A DNA stretch of 64,000 nt from Takakia lepidozioides (lineage: Eukaryota; Streptophyta; Takakiopsida; Takakiales; Takakiaceae): the NCBI GenBank assembly GCA_030704615.1, contig CM060733.1, positions 29,264,001 through 29,328,000 on the forward strand, read 5' to 3'. Each line of letters begins with the position of its first letter. Positions within the stretch are counted from its first letter, which is position 1. This document shows, in pieces, positions 24,521 through 36,300 of this stretch. The notes below the pieces were generated by a model. The model was not told the origin of the DNA. It saw only the letters and a list, made by a program, of their open reading frames with translations, and ran no database searches. Position numbers and translations under genes: made by a program.

Positions 24521-25068
24521 AATGCAGTTTTCATCCGTTTACAGGGATGAACATTTCAGCGGCAGATTTTTGACTCCCAGATTTTCTCACGCCACAATGC
24601 AGATGTTTTGGTTCTGTAGGCATGACATAATGACTTGTTTATTTGACAAGCCCAAGTACGGGATTCAGGGAATGCCGGAGCCTCCGGGCGTCTGGCCTGT
24701 TGCACCGGGTTGCAACCTCTCTTAGAATGAGGCGGATGCTCTTTCTGCAGCAATATTTCGAATGGGCAACGCACAGACGTCCCGACCCACCCATTTACAG
24801 TTCCTCAGACCCAACCATTGTAGACTGCGAGGTCTAGTGGAGACGGATTGGACAATTCTGCACATCCCACAATGCGATTCGGAAGAGTGAATAGACGACA
24901 CCCTCCCAACAAGTTGAATGAGACTCGGATTGTCAATGCTCTTGCGATGGCTTGCACTATTCAAAGCTCCGTCGACGTACCCGCAGTTACAATGCCTCTT
25001 GCTCTGGAACTTTGAATTTGAAACACTCATTTCATTGCCAATCGTCATATTTGTTGCAAATTCTCATT

Positions 25069-26206
25069 TCAGTATCGTTTAATGGAAATGTGGCATTGCA
25101 AGGTGACTGAGAATGCATTCATTGCCACCAACTTGTCCCACATGCTCTTCCGAGTGAAGGATGTCGGGAAGCAGGGGGTGCAAGAGTTTGCCAATTCGCT
25201 CAGTGCCGACCTATTGTGCAAGTCGGAGGCAAAGGCAGACAGAACCTGATATAGGTTGAGTATGGACGCCATGGTGGACTACATATTTTGGTACAACGCC
25301 CAACTGTTTTGTTGACGTAATCAGTCTTTTCTCCCCCAATAGAAGAAAAAATGTGGAACATGATTTCTAATCTTATGTGCGCATTGTTGACAGACGAAAA
25401 TTGAGCAGGATTTGGCACATGCGCGGAGGTTCTACATGGAGTTGGAGGAGAAGAAACTAACCCTCCCGACACTGGAATCGTATCTGAAAGCTGCGGAGGC
25501 GAAGGCTCGCGTCAAGTACAAGTCGCGGATGATGAAGTACGTGGCCATTGCCGATCCCGCCCGTGGTGCTGACTTTCTGGTGGAGGTGGGGAAGCACTAC
25601 TCCCGCGCTCTTAAGCCCACGATGACACTGGAGAAGCTGCATCGTCTAGCCACAACTTGTGTGGATGCAACAGAGAAGGTTACACATTCTTAAGCTGCCT
25701 TCTCTTGTGGCAACAATTTGTTTTCGTGGTGTCTTTCGCTTACTAATATGCACGCTGCTTGGACAGACCCGGTGGCTCCAAATCTGGAATGGGTCCCAGA
25801 GTACAAGGGACATGTGGAACTTCCCAAAACCCGACAAACTGTCCGACCCCACATTCGACATGTGGATGAACCGCATGACATGGTGGTTTCAGGTACTGTC
25901 CCACGCTTCATTTGGTGCTTCTACTCTTGTATCGGGTGGATTTCTTGTATTTCTTGAGGAATGCGGTCTGATAGAGAATCTCCGCAGGTGATGACGAATG
26001 CGCAAGAGCAGCTTGACACCCAAGCACATCAGTTCAAGCTGGAGATTGCAGGAGAAGCAGAGAGCCTACGCGACTATAAGATGAGGTACTTTCTGCTCTA
26101 CAAAACCGACCTGTTCTTTCGAGAGATACCGCATGCCCGGCAGAGCCATGAGTTCACCGATCAGCCGAACGCGGACAAAGCGGCAATGCGCCTTCTGTAC
26201 AGATAA
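25069..26206 (+). CDS. Multi-exon gene of unknown function
   Basis: The best part is three exons, 25394-25678, 25767-25892 and 25988-26206, with AG acceptors (GTTGACAG, TTGGACAG, CTCCGCAG), GT donors and uniform phase 0, ending in TAA. They encode KIEQDLAHARRFYMELEEKK, a Lys/Arg-rich helical region, MWNFPKPDKLSD, TFDMWMNRMTWWFQ, and a C-terminal helical part with YKMRYFLLYKTDLFFREI. A further coding-like exon at about 25072-25245 (MEMWHCKVTENAFIATN, FANSLSADLLCKSE) precedes them, but its 3' edge meets a TGA, so the join is uncertain. I do not recognise the family. No membrane segment or signal peptide is seen. Confidence 0.45.
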
Positions 26207-26309
26207 ATATGCGGTGCTCTTCTTTGATCCATGGCCATTGTAGTCCCTAGAGTTCTTGGATGTAAAATGACTTGTGTGGGGCATCACAATTGGTTGTGAA
26301 GAAATGACT

Positions 26310-27245
26310 AAGTTCCTGGGGTGCCTGTCCCCGAGTCAGAGAAAAAGGCCCCGAATTTCCAGTCTCAGTGGAAGCCACCCTAGGGACTAGCCATTTGTCC
26401 CTCAGAATCTGAAATTCGGCACCATTTTCCCAACTTGTGAGGCCCAGAATGGCTGTCCAATGAGGTGCTCGCCACGACACGGGAAAAATGGCACCGAATT
26501 TGCAGTTTAGGTGTCATCCACCCTGGGGACTTCACCATTTCTTGCCTCTGGAACTGGAAATTCGGCGCCATTTTCTCCCAGTTTGGCCCAAAAATGGCCA
26601 AGTCCCAGAAGGGGCTGGCCCCCAACCTGGAAAAATGGCGCGGAATTTCCAGTGTCGGTGCCAGCCACCCCCGGGACTTAGCCATTTTTGGGGCACGGAA
26701 CTAGAAATTCGGAGCCATTTTTCCAGGTTAGGTCCGAAAGTGGCTAAATCCCAGAAAGGGCTGGCCACCAACCTGTAAAAATGGTGCCGAATTTCCAGTG
26801 TTGGTGCCAGCCACACCCGGGACTTGGGCCATTTTTGGGGCACGGAACTGAAAAATTCGGCGCCATTTTTTCTGGTTGGGTCCGAAAGTGGCTAAGTCCC
26901 AGAAAGGGCTGGGCCCCAACCTGGAAAAATGGTGCTGAATTTCCAATGTCGGTGCTAGCCACCCCCGGGACTTAGCCATTTTCAGGGCACGGAACTGGAA
27001 ATTCGGCACCATTTTCCCAGGCTGGGTCCAAATGTGGCCAAGTCCCAGAAAGGGCTGGGCCCCAACCCGGAAAAATGGCGCTGAATTTCTAGTTTCGGTG
27101 CCAGCCACCCCAGGGACAGCCATTTCTGGGGCCCAAAAGTGGCAATTCGGCGCCAGCCCCCAAACGTCTAAGTCCCAGATAGAGCTACCTCCCCTCGGGA
27201 AAAATGGCGCCGAATTACCGCTTTTGTTGCCCGGCACCCTGGGGA
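26310..27245. repeat. Tandem array, unit about 146 bp, about 6.5 copies
   Basis: The anchor GAATTTCCAG recurs at about 26354, 26498, 26644, 26790, 26937 and 27084, with a shorter last unit. Each unit contains AAAATGGCGCCGAATTTCC and, about 70 bp later, its inverse GGAAATTCGGCGCCATTTT, so each repeat can fold on itself. The array begins about 100 bp after the unknown gene. Confidence 0.8.
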
Positions 27246-27251
27246 GCGTGG

Positions 27252-27625
27252 TCACCCTTTCAACCATATTTGACTGACCTCATACTTGTACGGTACCTTT
27301 AAGATGACATGTGAAATACACTTGCAAAGTTTCAAAACACTCAAAAATCATTTGATATGTTCATGATTGATTCACCCTTTCAACCATTTTAGATTGACTT
27401 GAAACTTGTGAAAGACTTGTAAGAGGGCATGTGCAAGACACTTGCAAAGTTTCAATCAATTTAAAATCATTTGGTAGGGGGACGATTGGTTCACCCTTTA
27501 AACCATTTTAGATTGATGTCATACTTCTCAAAGATGTGTAAGAGGGCATGTAGAAGACACTTGCAAAGTTTCGGAGCAATAAAATATCATTTCATCGAGG
27601 AAGTTTCCGTTCACCCTTTCATCCA
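27252..27625. repeat. Tandem repeat, unit about 119-120 bp, about 3 copies
   Basis: TCACCCTTTCAACCAT recurs at 27252 and 27372, with variants at 27491 and 27611. In between each unit has GACACTTGCAAAGTTTC. Copies are diverged but clearly alignable. Confidence 0.75.
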
Positions 27626-28286
27626 ATTTTGGATTTTTTGGCAACCCCTCTTGTGTCCCGACCCCCTGCCCTCAAGGCAAAGGGCCGCGATAGTCGCGGA
27701 TACTACATTTTTTTGCAAACCCGGATTTTTTCCCAAGTCCTCCAAATGCTTTCCACTTGTTTGATTATGCGGAGGCTGTAGCCCGACAGTTTAGTCTCCT
27801 TGCTTCGGCACTTCCACTGGTTATCCACGACATAAGTGTTCATTCCCACCACAATGCTAGGGTGTATATAGATATTAGTGCCTCATAATCAGAGCGCAAT
27901 TCTAGTAGCAGTGGATCCTGATTTTCCAACTAATGAAAATCGACTGTATACTTCATTTGAATGAACAGTTTTCACATGGTGTTGCAAGGTCTCCATTCTC
28001 TTTTACTGTGTACCTCAATGTTTGTTTTGAAGCCTCCGCATCTTCTCCATCATTGCCTTCACGTCATCGCATATGAGCCTCTGCAACATTTGTTGTGTTG
28101 CAGTATTTGAATCAGATGGGCCCTACTTGTTCTTTTCTAAAAGACACAATAATACGTGCAATGTTGGTAATATTTGCAATTTTTTACTCAAAAGGGCCCT
28201 ACTTGTTCTAAGAAACACGGTAATAGGTGCAATGTAGGTAATATTCCCGCGAGTATAGGCCCACCTGACGACTTAGCTTATGACAG

Positions 28287-28331
28287 ACCGTGAGCAGAAA
28301 AATGCTCACGACTTCACAGGCTCACGGTCTA
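28287..28331. repeat. Palindrome (AGACCGTGAGC arms)
   Basis: Arms AGACCGTGAGC and GCTCACGGTCT enclose a second smaller inverted pair (GAGCA...TGCTC). It lies just before a LINE 3'-end fragment. Confidence 0.6.
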
Positions 28332-28346
28332 GCACTCCCCACTACA

Positions 28347-28390
28347 AGGCTACGGCAATCAACGTCTTATGAGTACATTTCCTCTCTCTC
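28347..28390 (+). mobile_element. LINE 3'-end fragment (family A)
   Basis: CAAGGCTACGGCAATCAACG and TCTTATGAGTACATTTCCTC match the 3' end of the LINE family found inside the 30-54 kb gene. Confidence 0.6.
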
Positions 28391-28906
28391 TACACTGTGC
28401 AAACATATATTGTAGTGGTAATTACCAATGTTGGGCGGTTATTTAAATTCCTCTCTAATACTCGGCGGTTACCTAGGCGGAGGTGAAAAATGAAGTAACC
28501 GTCCGGTCTAGTCAGGAACCGGCGGAGGTCAAGCATTCAAATAACCGAGCAAAGAACCTTTTAAAGAACCGCCCAATACCCGCGGTTATTTGAGGTTCTT
28601 GCAAGTAACCGTAACCGCAGGTTATCTCTCGCCATAAAAAATTTAGTAACCGCAACCGCAGGTTAATAGTTTCCAAAATTTTGAAGCGGAACCGCCGGTT
28701 ATGAAAAAAATCAAATAACCACCCAACACTGGTAATTACACCTATGTATTTATATATTGCAATAACTTTGAAAATTCTATGGTCATATCCTCTTGTAGTC
28801 ATAGATTGCAATAGTTAGAGCTACTTCAGGTGAAATACATGCACTTAACCCACACGCTGATTGAAAAAACTGACTGGCTCGCTGCCCTAAAAACCGGTTA
28901 TGGTCC

Positions 28907-29540
28907 GGTAGCGCTCGAGAGGAGCCCCTGCTATCGGTTATAGCAGGTCGGCATGACACCTTGCCCCTAAGGGTGGTTGGTATCTTGTGAGCACGGCATG
29001 AGCACAACCCGCGGTCATAGGGGTTAAATGTTTTCAAACCGCGGTCTTAGGAATTACATGTTAACAGGCACGGTGTATATGAGTACCTTCAGATTTATTT
29101 TCTCAGTGCGAAAATAACTTTTCTAGGGCTTAAACTGCCGATACCCGGACTGAAACCACAATTTTTGTTTTTCTAGGGTATCCGGTTCGCATAACGTGAG
29201 GAAACCCGACGCCTATAGGGTAACATGTTTATTGTGTATAGGTGTTACTTGTTTCTTAAGTGATGCTGTGAGGGCCTATCATTGTGAGCAGTTAAAAAAA
29301 AGTTCCGCAAAGTTTTTAGTTTCTCAATTTTAGTTTCGCTAGAGAATATTCAAAAGGCATCTAGGGAATATCCTTAATATTCACTTGTGCTCACGCGAGC
29401 ATGCTCACGCGAGCATGCTCACGCGAGCATGCTCACGCGAGCATGCTCACGCGCTACCCAACTAACACTAACGCGGCTAGGTAGGTCCTGGCTCCCTGCT
29501 AAGTTATATCCGGTAGCAGGGGCTCCTCTCGAATGCTACC
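28907..29540. mobile_element. Possible short inverted-repeat element
   Basis: A 31-bp arm starting GGTAGCGCTCGAGAGG at 28907 is the near-perfect reverse complement of 29510-29540, ending CTCGAATGCTACC. Each arm also contains a small hairpin (CCTGCTAT...ATAGCAGG). I see no clear target-site duplication and no coding region inside. Confidence 0.45.
29388..29453. repeat. 14-bp tandem repeat, 4.7 copies
   Basis: TGCTCACGCGAGCA is repeated four times without error (29388-29443) and then partly. The junction GAGCATGCTC is itself a palindrome. Confidence 0.9.
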
Positions 29541-30371
29541 TAGTCCATAGGCACTGCGGTGGGGGCTGTTTTGCTTTGGACCACCGATGCCCGCCCCAAT
29601 GTATGCCAAGCAGCCCCGATAAGTAAACAAGTAAGTAGCAAACCGTGAGAGGCTCTGTCTATCGAAGCAACAATTTTGACAAGCTGCCACGTGGTTGATA
29701 TTTAAGAACTTTTTCAGCCAATCATAATCTTGAGACGGTGTAAGGTCCCTTGACCACACTTTCTCCACGGACTTCATCATAAGGAACAGAGCCAACAAAT
29801 AGCGACCAAGGCGACGGTGATGATGGTGTCTTATCACTCAGTTTGCAGTCACCAGCAGATATGAAAAGTTTCTCTCTTTTACAATTTGGTGTTGTTCTGG
29901 AGCTCCTCAACGCCTGTAGATAATTGATTTTGACAGGAAGTCCATGGTCTGCGGAAATACAATTAGCTTTCGGACATCGGCTCGCAAAGGAGAAAAATTT
30001 AGGAACTAGAAACGGTTTCACAAAGACCGTCAAGTCAGGGTAGTCTACATCATTGGCCAATCAAGCTTTCTGATGCACTGTGCTTGTTATTGTCCGGGAT
30101 GTCGTCCTACATATTGGATGCATGTTTGGGAGAGAGTCAGTTTTCGTTGATTCTGATATGTTTTTGGAGTGTCTGTGGAGTACCTTCGAGGTTAGCAAGA
30201 ATGGTTGAGCGCGTGACAAGTTCATACGCAACCTCAATGGAGATTGAGATTTGTCCACACCACGTAACAGTTGTTCTTAGCTGCAGTAATGAGGGCGAAC
30301 CTTTCCAAACCCGAATATGCACTTGTTAGCATGTATCAAGGCACATACTTGAACTTGGACTGGAAGTGTAC

Positions 30372-33300
30372 ATGGCTAGATTAGCCTGTGCCTCAGGTGG
30401 GCAGTCGGCATGTTTATCACTTCACAGGAAGCGACAATGGAAGCAACAGAAATTGTTGATTCTATATAGACTACCTCAAACTATGGCGTACCCGAATTCT
30501 TCTTGTTACACATTTGGTAGACGTCTTGATTGGAAGTTTTGCACGAACAAAGTGTACCTGAACACATTGACCAATTCAGTGTGGAGCTCAAGAGTAAGAA
30601 TTGATCGTGAGGCAGAGATAGTCGTCTCTCGTTACAAAACCCAATTACTTATATCGGCAAATTTAGGACCGTCCATGATCACTATGTTGGCATATACAGG
30701 AGGAAAGTTGCATTTAGATCCTGGAGTGAGCACCCTTCATCCATCGTCTATAGAATCACCATCTGTAGAGCCATCCTCTTTGGGTCTTCAAATAGGATTT
30801 CATGTTTCTGCCTTAGGAGAAATTCTCTTTCATTTGCTGCCTGATTTCTATTCTATGAGTAATGTATACACGCTAGCAGTTGTATTGACCGTGGTGGGGG
30901 GAACAGTAGCTTACCTCGCAAAGTTGAAAAATAGAAAAGATGGGAAGTATGATGACTATGAGAAAACCATGGCAATAGACAAGTGGCTTCTGATTTCATG
31001 TCCTACTACATTCAATCAATTTGTTGTGGGACGGTGCCCGTCAATCTCTGCCCAGCTGGAGACAGATACAGTTCAGTCCTTTCTGAAGAGCTCATGGGAA
31101 CAGACCAGGGAGCAAGAAGATAGGTCTGTGTACCAGCGGCTCTGTCTTCATGCGCAGGATGGCGGGGTGGTGACACTAGATTGGCCCTCACACCTTGATT
31201 TTACAGTGGAGAATGGGCTGGACAATACTCTGTTGCTTATCCCAGGTAATCTGGTCCACGCTTTCTGCTGGAGAATTCGTTGCTATAAACCGCTTTGGGC
31301 TTAGATTTGTACTGAAGGAGTGTGCCAATGTCTCAGAGCTTTGGGTACCCAGTTGAAGGTAAAATTGATCCCCTACTGCTCAGCTATATAGTGATCTGGC
31401 AGCACATGTACTCATGTAAGGTTGAAATGTGCAGTTCCATATGTTGTATTCCTCTCAAGTAATGTGCCCTATTTTTGTTCGTCAAATGAGGAGGTTGTTG
31501 TCTACCTTTGATCAAGTCTTATGCACTTCAGACGATAATTAAAGCTGCAGCCCTGCTTAGTACTGAACCCCATGAAGGCTTCATACCAGTAGTGAAAGCA
31601 TGTCTCTAATGAGTTCTTTGTCTCTTAAAATGTTCATGTAAACTGCTTCAAGATAATAGGTATGCTTTGCATCTCCTTTGAAGAAAATGAGAAGTGTTTC
31701 AATACAAGTTTATCAAGTCTTGAGTCAGTTCTTTCTCAGCCAACTTGTTTGAGTTAGTTTTCCTCTCTCCTCTCTCCTTGAGTGGGGCTTAGTCTTTGAG
31801 CAACACCACTCATGGTCACCTAAATCCCGTCATTGTGTTGAGAAATATGTTCAGAATGAAATGGGTGAACAGAGGTACCCACAGGGTTTCAACTAAGAGA
31901 TTAACCTAAATACTAACCATGTGTTACCTCATGAATTCTAGAGGTGAGTTCAAGTTTCTTACTCTACCTCTTGACTTAACGGTGAGCAACTTCCATGAGA
32001 TAGTATAGCTTTACTACATGAACTGCTAAATTACCTGTTTCCTTGACACATTTTCACTTTTCAATTCTTGTTAGGCTTGACATTCCCTCATATGGCTCTT
32101 GTAACACCTTCATTTTGGAACAGTGCCTATTGTGGGGAGATCACCACCCCTTCCCTCTGGAATATTTGCTGAAAGGACCTCCCTTAGCTCTCTTTTGTTA
32201 GTGTGACCTGCGACGAGGATGACATTGGTGAAAAGTGTGAAGAGGTTTAAGCCTGGGGTTCGACAGGATCACTAAGCTGTTGGATTGTTGGTTGGCTGTG
32301 ACGGATCCGGAGGCCACTTCACCTTCTTTTATTGCCATGTTTGCTACTAATGGCAAGAGACTTAGGTATCGAGGCTTTGAGCTCTTTCAAGCCTGGGATG
32401 ACTAAGTCTGTATGTTTTGTTTTTGCATATACATACAATTGCTGTGATATGCTTTGATTGGTTTTAGAAACATCAAAGAGCACGTGGTAACACATAATGG
32501 TAGTAGCCTTTGTATTGGCACTACATTATGCATTTGCTCCCACTACTTTTGCTTCCAAGGATATGAAAGTGCGGAGGAAAACTTTATTTGCAACTTGGTT
32601 CTCTAGTGTACTTCTGATTGCTTGGAACACCCTACACTGGTATTTTGGTAAAGATATGACAAGGGTGGTATGGAGGGTTCAGGCAGTTGACGATGCCTAA
32701 AACAGGCTCTAAAATGTCATGAAACAGAGGTAGACACAACATGACAGGACATTTTGCGATTGTGTGTTTCCTTGTCTAGCTTCGACATGCTATGTGTATC
32801 TTTCTCTCTCTCTTCCTTTTCACTTTTAAGTCTGGGATTTTCTATGAGTTGAATTCTAAACTATGTCTTGGGTGAGTCTTTCCATGTCGATAGAGAAACT
32901 CAGTATGCCTGAACCCGCTCTCAGGAACTGATGAATTTAGTGGGGATTTATAACTGTTTGTGATCTGTCTGTAGCAAGTACGGATGATCGTTATACACGA
33001 TTTAGTGGATTTGTTTCATAGCTTATATTGACTACGATATGAGACAGCATTCTTTCTTGTTCTTCCTCTTTTTATTGTTTGTTCTTGTGAGTGACTTCCT
33101 TGGTTTTTTGTCCTGATGTGATTGTTTTCATCTTTGAAAGCTTTTCTCTACCTTGGATGCAGCTATCTCATTTTTTAATTTTGTGAAGAGTTCAGAGTTT
33201 ACTCTCCTGACATCGATTATGTGGGAAGGTATGTCTTCTCATGTGGGTAGTACTTGGTGAGGGTACATCAGGATCCAACTCTTGAGAAACACGGATGTGG

Positions 33301-36300
33301 GGTCTATGCACTGTCGGTACAGACAACAAATGCTTGAAATGGCCTCCCTTTTTTAAGCTCCTTTCCTGCCTTTCTTGTCTGCAATGACCAGAGTAGGTGA
33401 CCAACAAAGATGGGTGAAGCACTGCCTGACAGGCATCCCTCTCTCTGCTCTCCCCATGACCTTGGAACCCTGCAGGAAGAGCTCTCGGTCCATGTGTGTT
33501 GCACTGCAACTACTTCAAAGATGGCGTAGCTCGCAATGTCTCGTATAGAGTCATAATTTTTGAGCAGATAATCGAGCACACTTGTAGCTTGTCATGCTCA
33601 TTGCTTTCTGTGTAAATGATTACAGGGACAACAGAAGGAAGTGGAGACAGTGGCATTAAAAGGTTTGTGCTCAGTGCAGTGCGGTGCGGATATTTTCCAG
33701 TCGTTGTCAATCCACGGGGCTGTGCTGGATCCCCTTTAACGTCACCCAGGCACTTCCTTCACCCATTTTCTTTATTTAGAAAAGGTCACAAGTGGTGCAA
33801 CCTCCAATGCTTCACTTTAGACAGTTTGCCCATCTCTGTATGTGTCTATAATGCCCGTTGTGTGGGCAACCTGAAGACTATTCATTTTCTGATTCATTGT
33901 CCTGGGTGCTCTCACCAGAGAGACGCCCTCTTCAATTCCATCAAGGGATTTGTGCCTGTACCTCTGTTTCCCAACATTGAAAATCTCAAGGCTGAGCCAA
34001 AAGCCCAGGCCCTTTTGGGGCTAGTTATTGGGCAAATCACACACAGTAGTTTGATGTGTAAGGGATTTCTTTAGGATATCTGGAAAACTCGGATCAATTG
34101 TCTGTTCCAAGGTAAGTCATACTACCGGCGTCAGCCCCTGACAAAGGTGTGTTTCTGTCACTTTGTGTTCTGCTCAAACTGGGCGCGGGGTCAATGGCCA
34201 CAAGGCTACGCGCAAACAACGTCTTATGAGTACATTCTGTATGTGTCTATTGGTTGAGAATCAGCAAGCAAAGATCAAAGAATAGCACAACCATCGTGCA
34301 TTGTTAAAGCTCTTACACCAAGAGTATTCTGTGTGATTATGTGATTCTGTTACATGGCTCACTTCGAGGTTGTGTTTGTGTGGACGGGAGACTGCATGAA
34401 ATATATGCTGAGAGAGGTCCAGTAGCAACAGTCATGGTGGTAGGCTTTCCAAGGGTATAGTGTTTCTGAAGTGGTGAGCAACATTGCTGGTGGTTGTGGC
34501 TAGGGTATTTACAGCAGCAGACAGTGATGATGTACGGCTAGCTGTCCACTATATTACATGTGCACGGCCTTGGTCAACTCTCATGGGCGTCGGCTGGGGT
34601 TTTGGCGCCAACATGTTGGCTAAATTTCTGGGAGAAGATGGCACTCCGCCACTCATGGCAGCTGTTTGCATATCCAATCCCTTCGACTTAAAAGAAACCT
34701 CAAGATATCTGGCCAGCATAAAAGGTGGGGAGCTCGACCGGGCACTGACAAAAGGCCTCGTAGACATCCTTGATGCGAACAAGGTGCTAACCTCATTCGC
34801 TTTCTTAGTGAGAACTTAGAAGCAGGTAATAGTGGCACTGTCTGCTAAGCATGGATGTCTCGGTGGTAATTGATATGGAGCGGGAAAATCTATGTTTTTC
34901 GTCTGCTAAAACTATGTCTTGGTGGAGTCTTTCCTTTATCCTTCCTGTGAGTTCACACGAAAACTCAGTACGTTTGTCCCCTCTGTTGTGAACTCATGAA
35001 GTCAGTGGGGAGTTATAATAGCTGGTCAATGCTATACAAGATGGTCTTGTACTCCTTGATCGACTCTCCAAGTTATCATGCAGGTCGCGGTGCTCAAAGA
35101 AAGCATGTTGGCTTGTTCTAGAACAGCTAATGTGGGCTGTTTGGGGCGAGGTTGGCATACCTCCCTTAAGCTCTCGACGTAATCAATTCAAGGTCAGATG
35201 GTGGGGTCAGTCGAATCACATGCCTAATACCAGATACCCTAAGATAATCGAAGTTAGTTCTTGCAAGCAAGACCATCCTGTTAAGCAGGCTAAGTCTTGG
35301 TGGAAAAGGGTAGAAGAGATTCTGAAGTATCTGAATACAGAAGGATTGACACCACTGGAGGAAGCTGACCTGGAGGTGGTTGTGTCCAAAGCCATGTCTG
35401 ATGCCCAAAGACTGTCCGATGAAAATGAAGTTAGGCATAAAGCTTGATAGCACGTAAGATTTAAACAAAAAATTTCTCGATGTCTGGGCTTTCTCGAGGA
35501 TATCTGGAAAACCCAAACTAAGGTTTATATCAAGGTAAGTCACACTACTGGAGTGATCCTCACAAAGGGTGCCTATTCCCTATGTTTGTGTCCAAACTGG
35601 GCGCAGGGTCTATGGCCACAAGGCTATGGTAAACGAAGTCTTATGAGTACATTCTCTAAGTTATCAGACAGCGTTCCTCTTTGTTTCATGTATGTTCTTA
35701 TCCTCCTGTGTTATTTCAGTAGCAGTCGTCCTCTCTTCAATCGTTTCGTTCTTGTGCCTTGGGTTTCTATTTTTGGAAGTAGTTCTTTTCCTAGGATGTG
35801 GCATTCTCATGATATCTCTGGTTACCTCTGAAAGGAGATTCAAGGTTTACTAGTCTCACATTTATGTAGATACAATCGGATCATCACGGTGGAAATCAAA
35901 GAGCAGGGAAATGTAAGATTATTCGTAGTTAGTTAGTTAGGGTTCCTTGACATTCTGCCTTATTATCAATTGTCTGCATTCCAGGCAGATAGTTTATTTG
36001 AGGTACAGAACAGCCGTGTGTGCCTAGATGGCACTCAGGGCAGCATACCACCTTTTGAAAGAACCAAGTGGTCAAAACAGATGCTGGTATGAAATTGGAT
36101 CTCCTCCTACTGCAGGATCAACAAATAGGTTGTATTAGAGTTAACCCAAAGAAAAGTCTATTCTTTTTCCCAACTCGGGTTGGTGTCATTTGGATTACCT
36201 GTTCATCTCTTCCTACGCTTACCTGCTTTTGATGCGCAGGGAAAGTGAATGGAAACACTCCAAGACTTTCATATTCAGCATGTCTGGTGCAAGTGGTACT

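Noticed and set aside
32497-32700. A small membrane protein gene inside intron 1
   Set aside because: It is open and hydrophobic but has no recognisable motif, splice support or partner.
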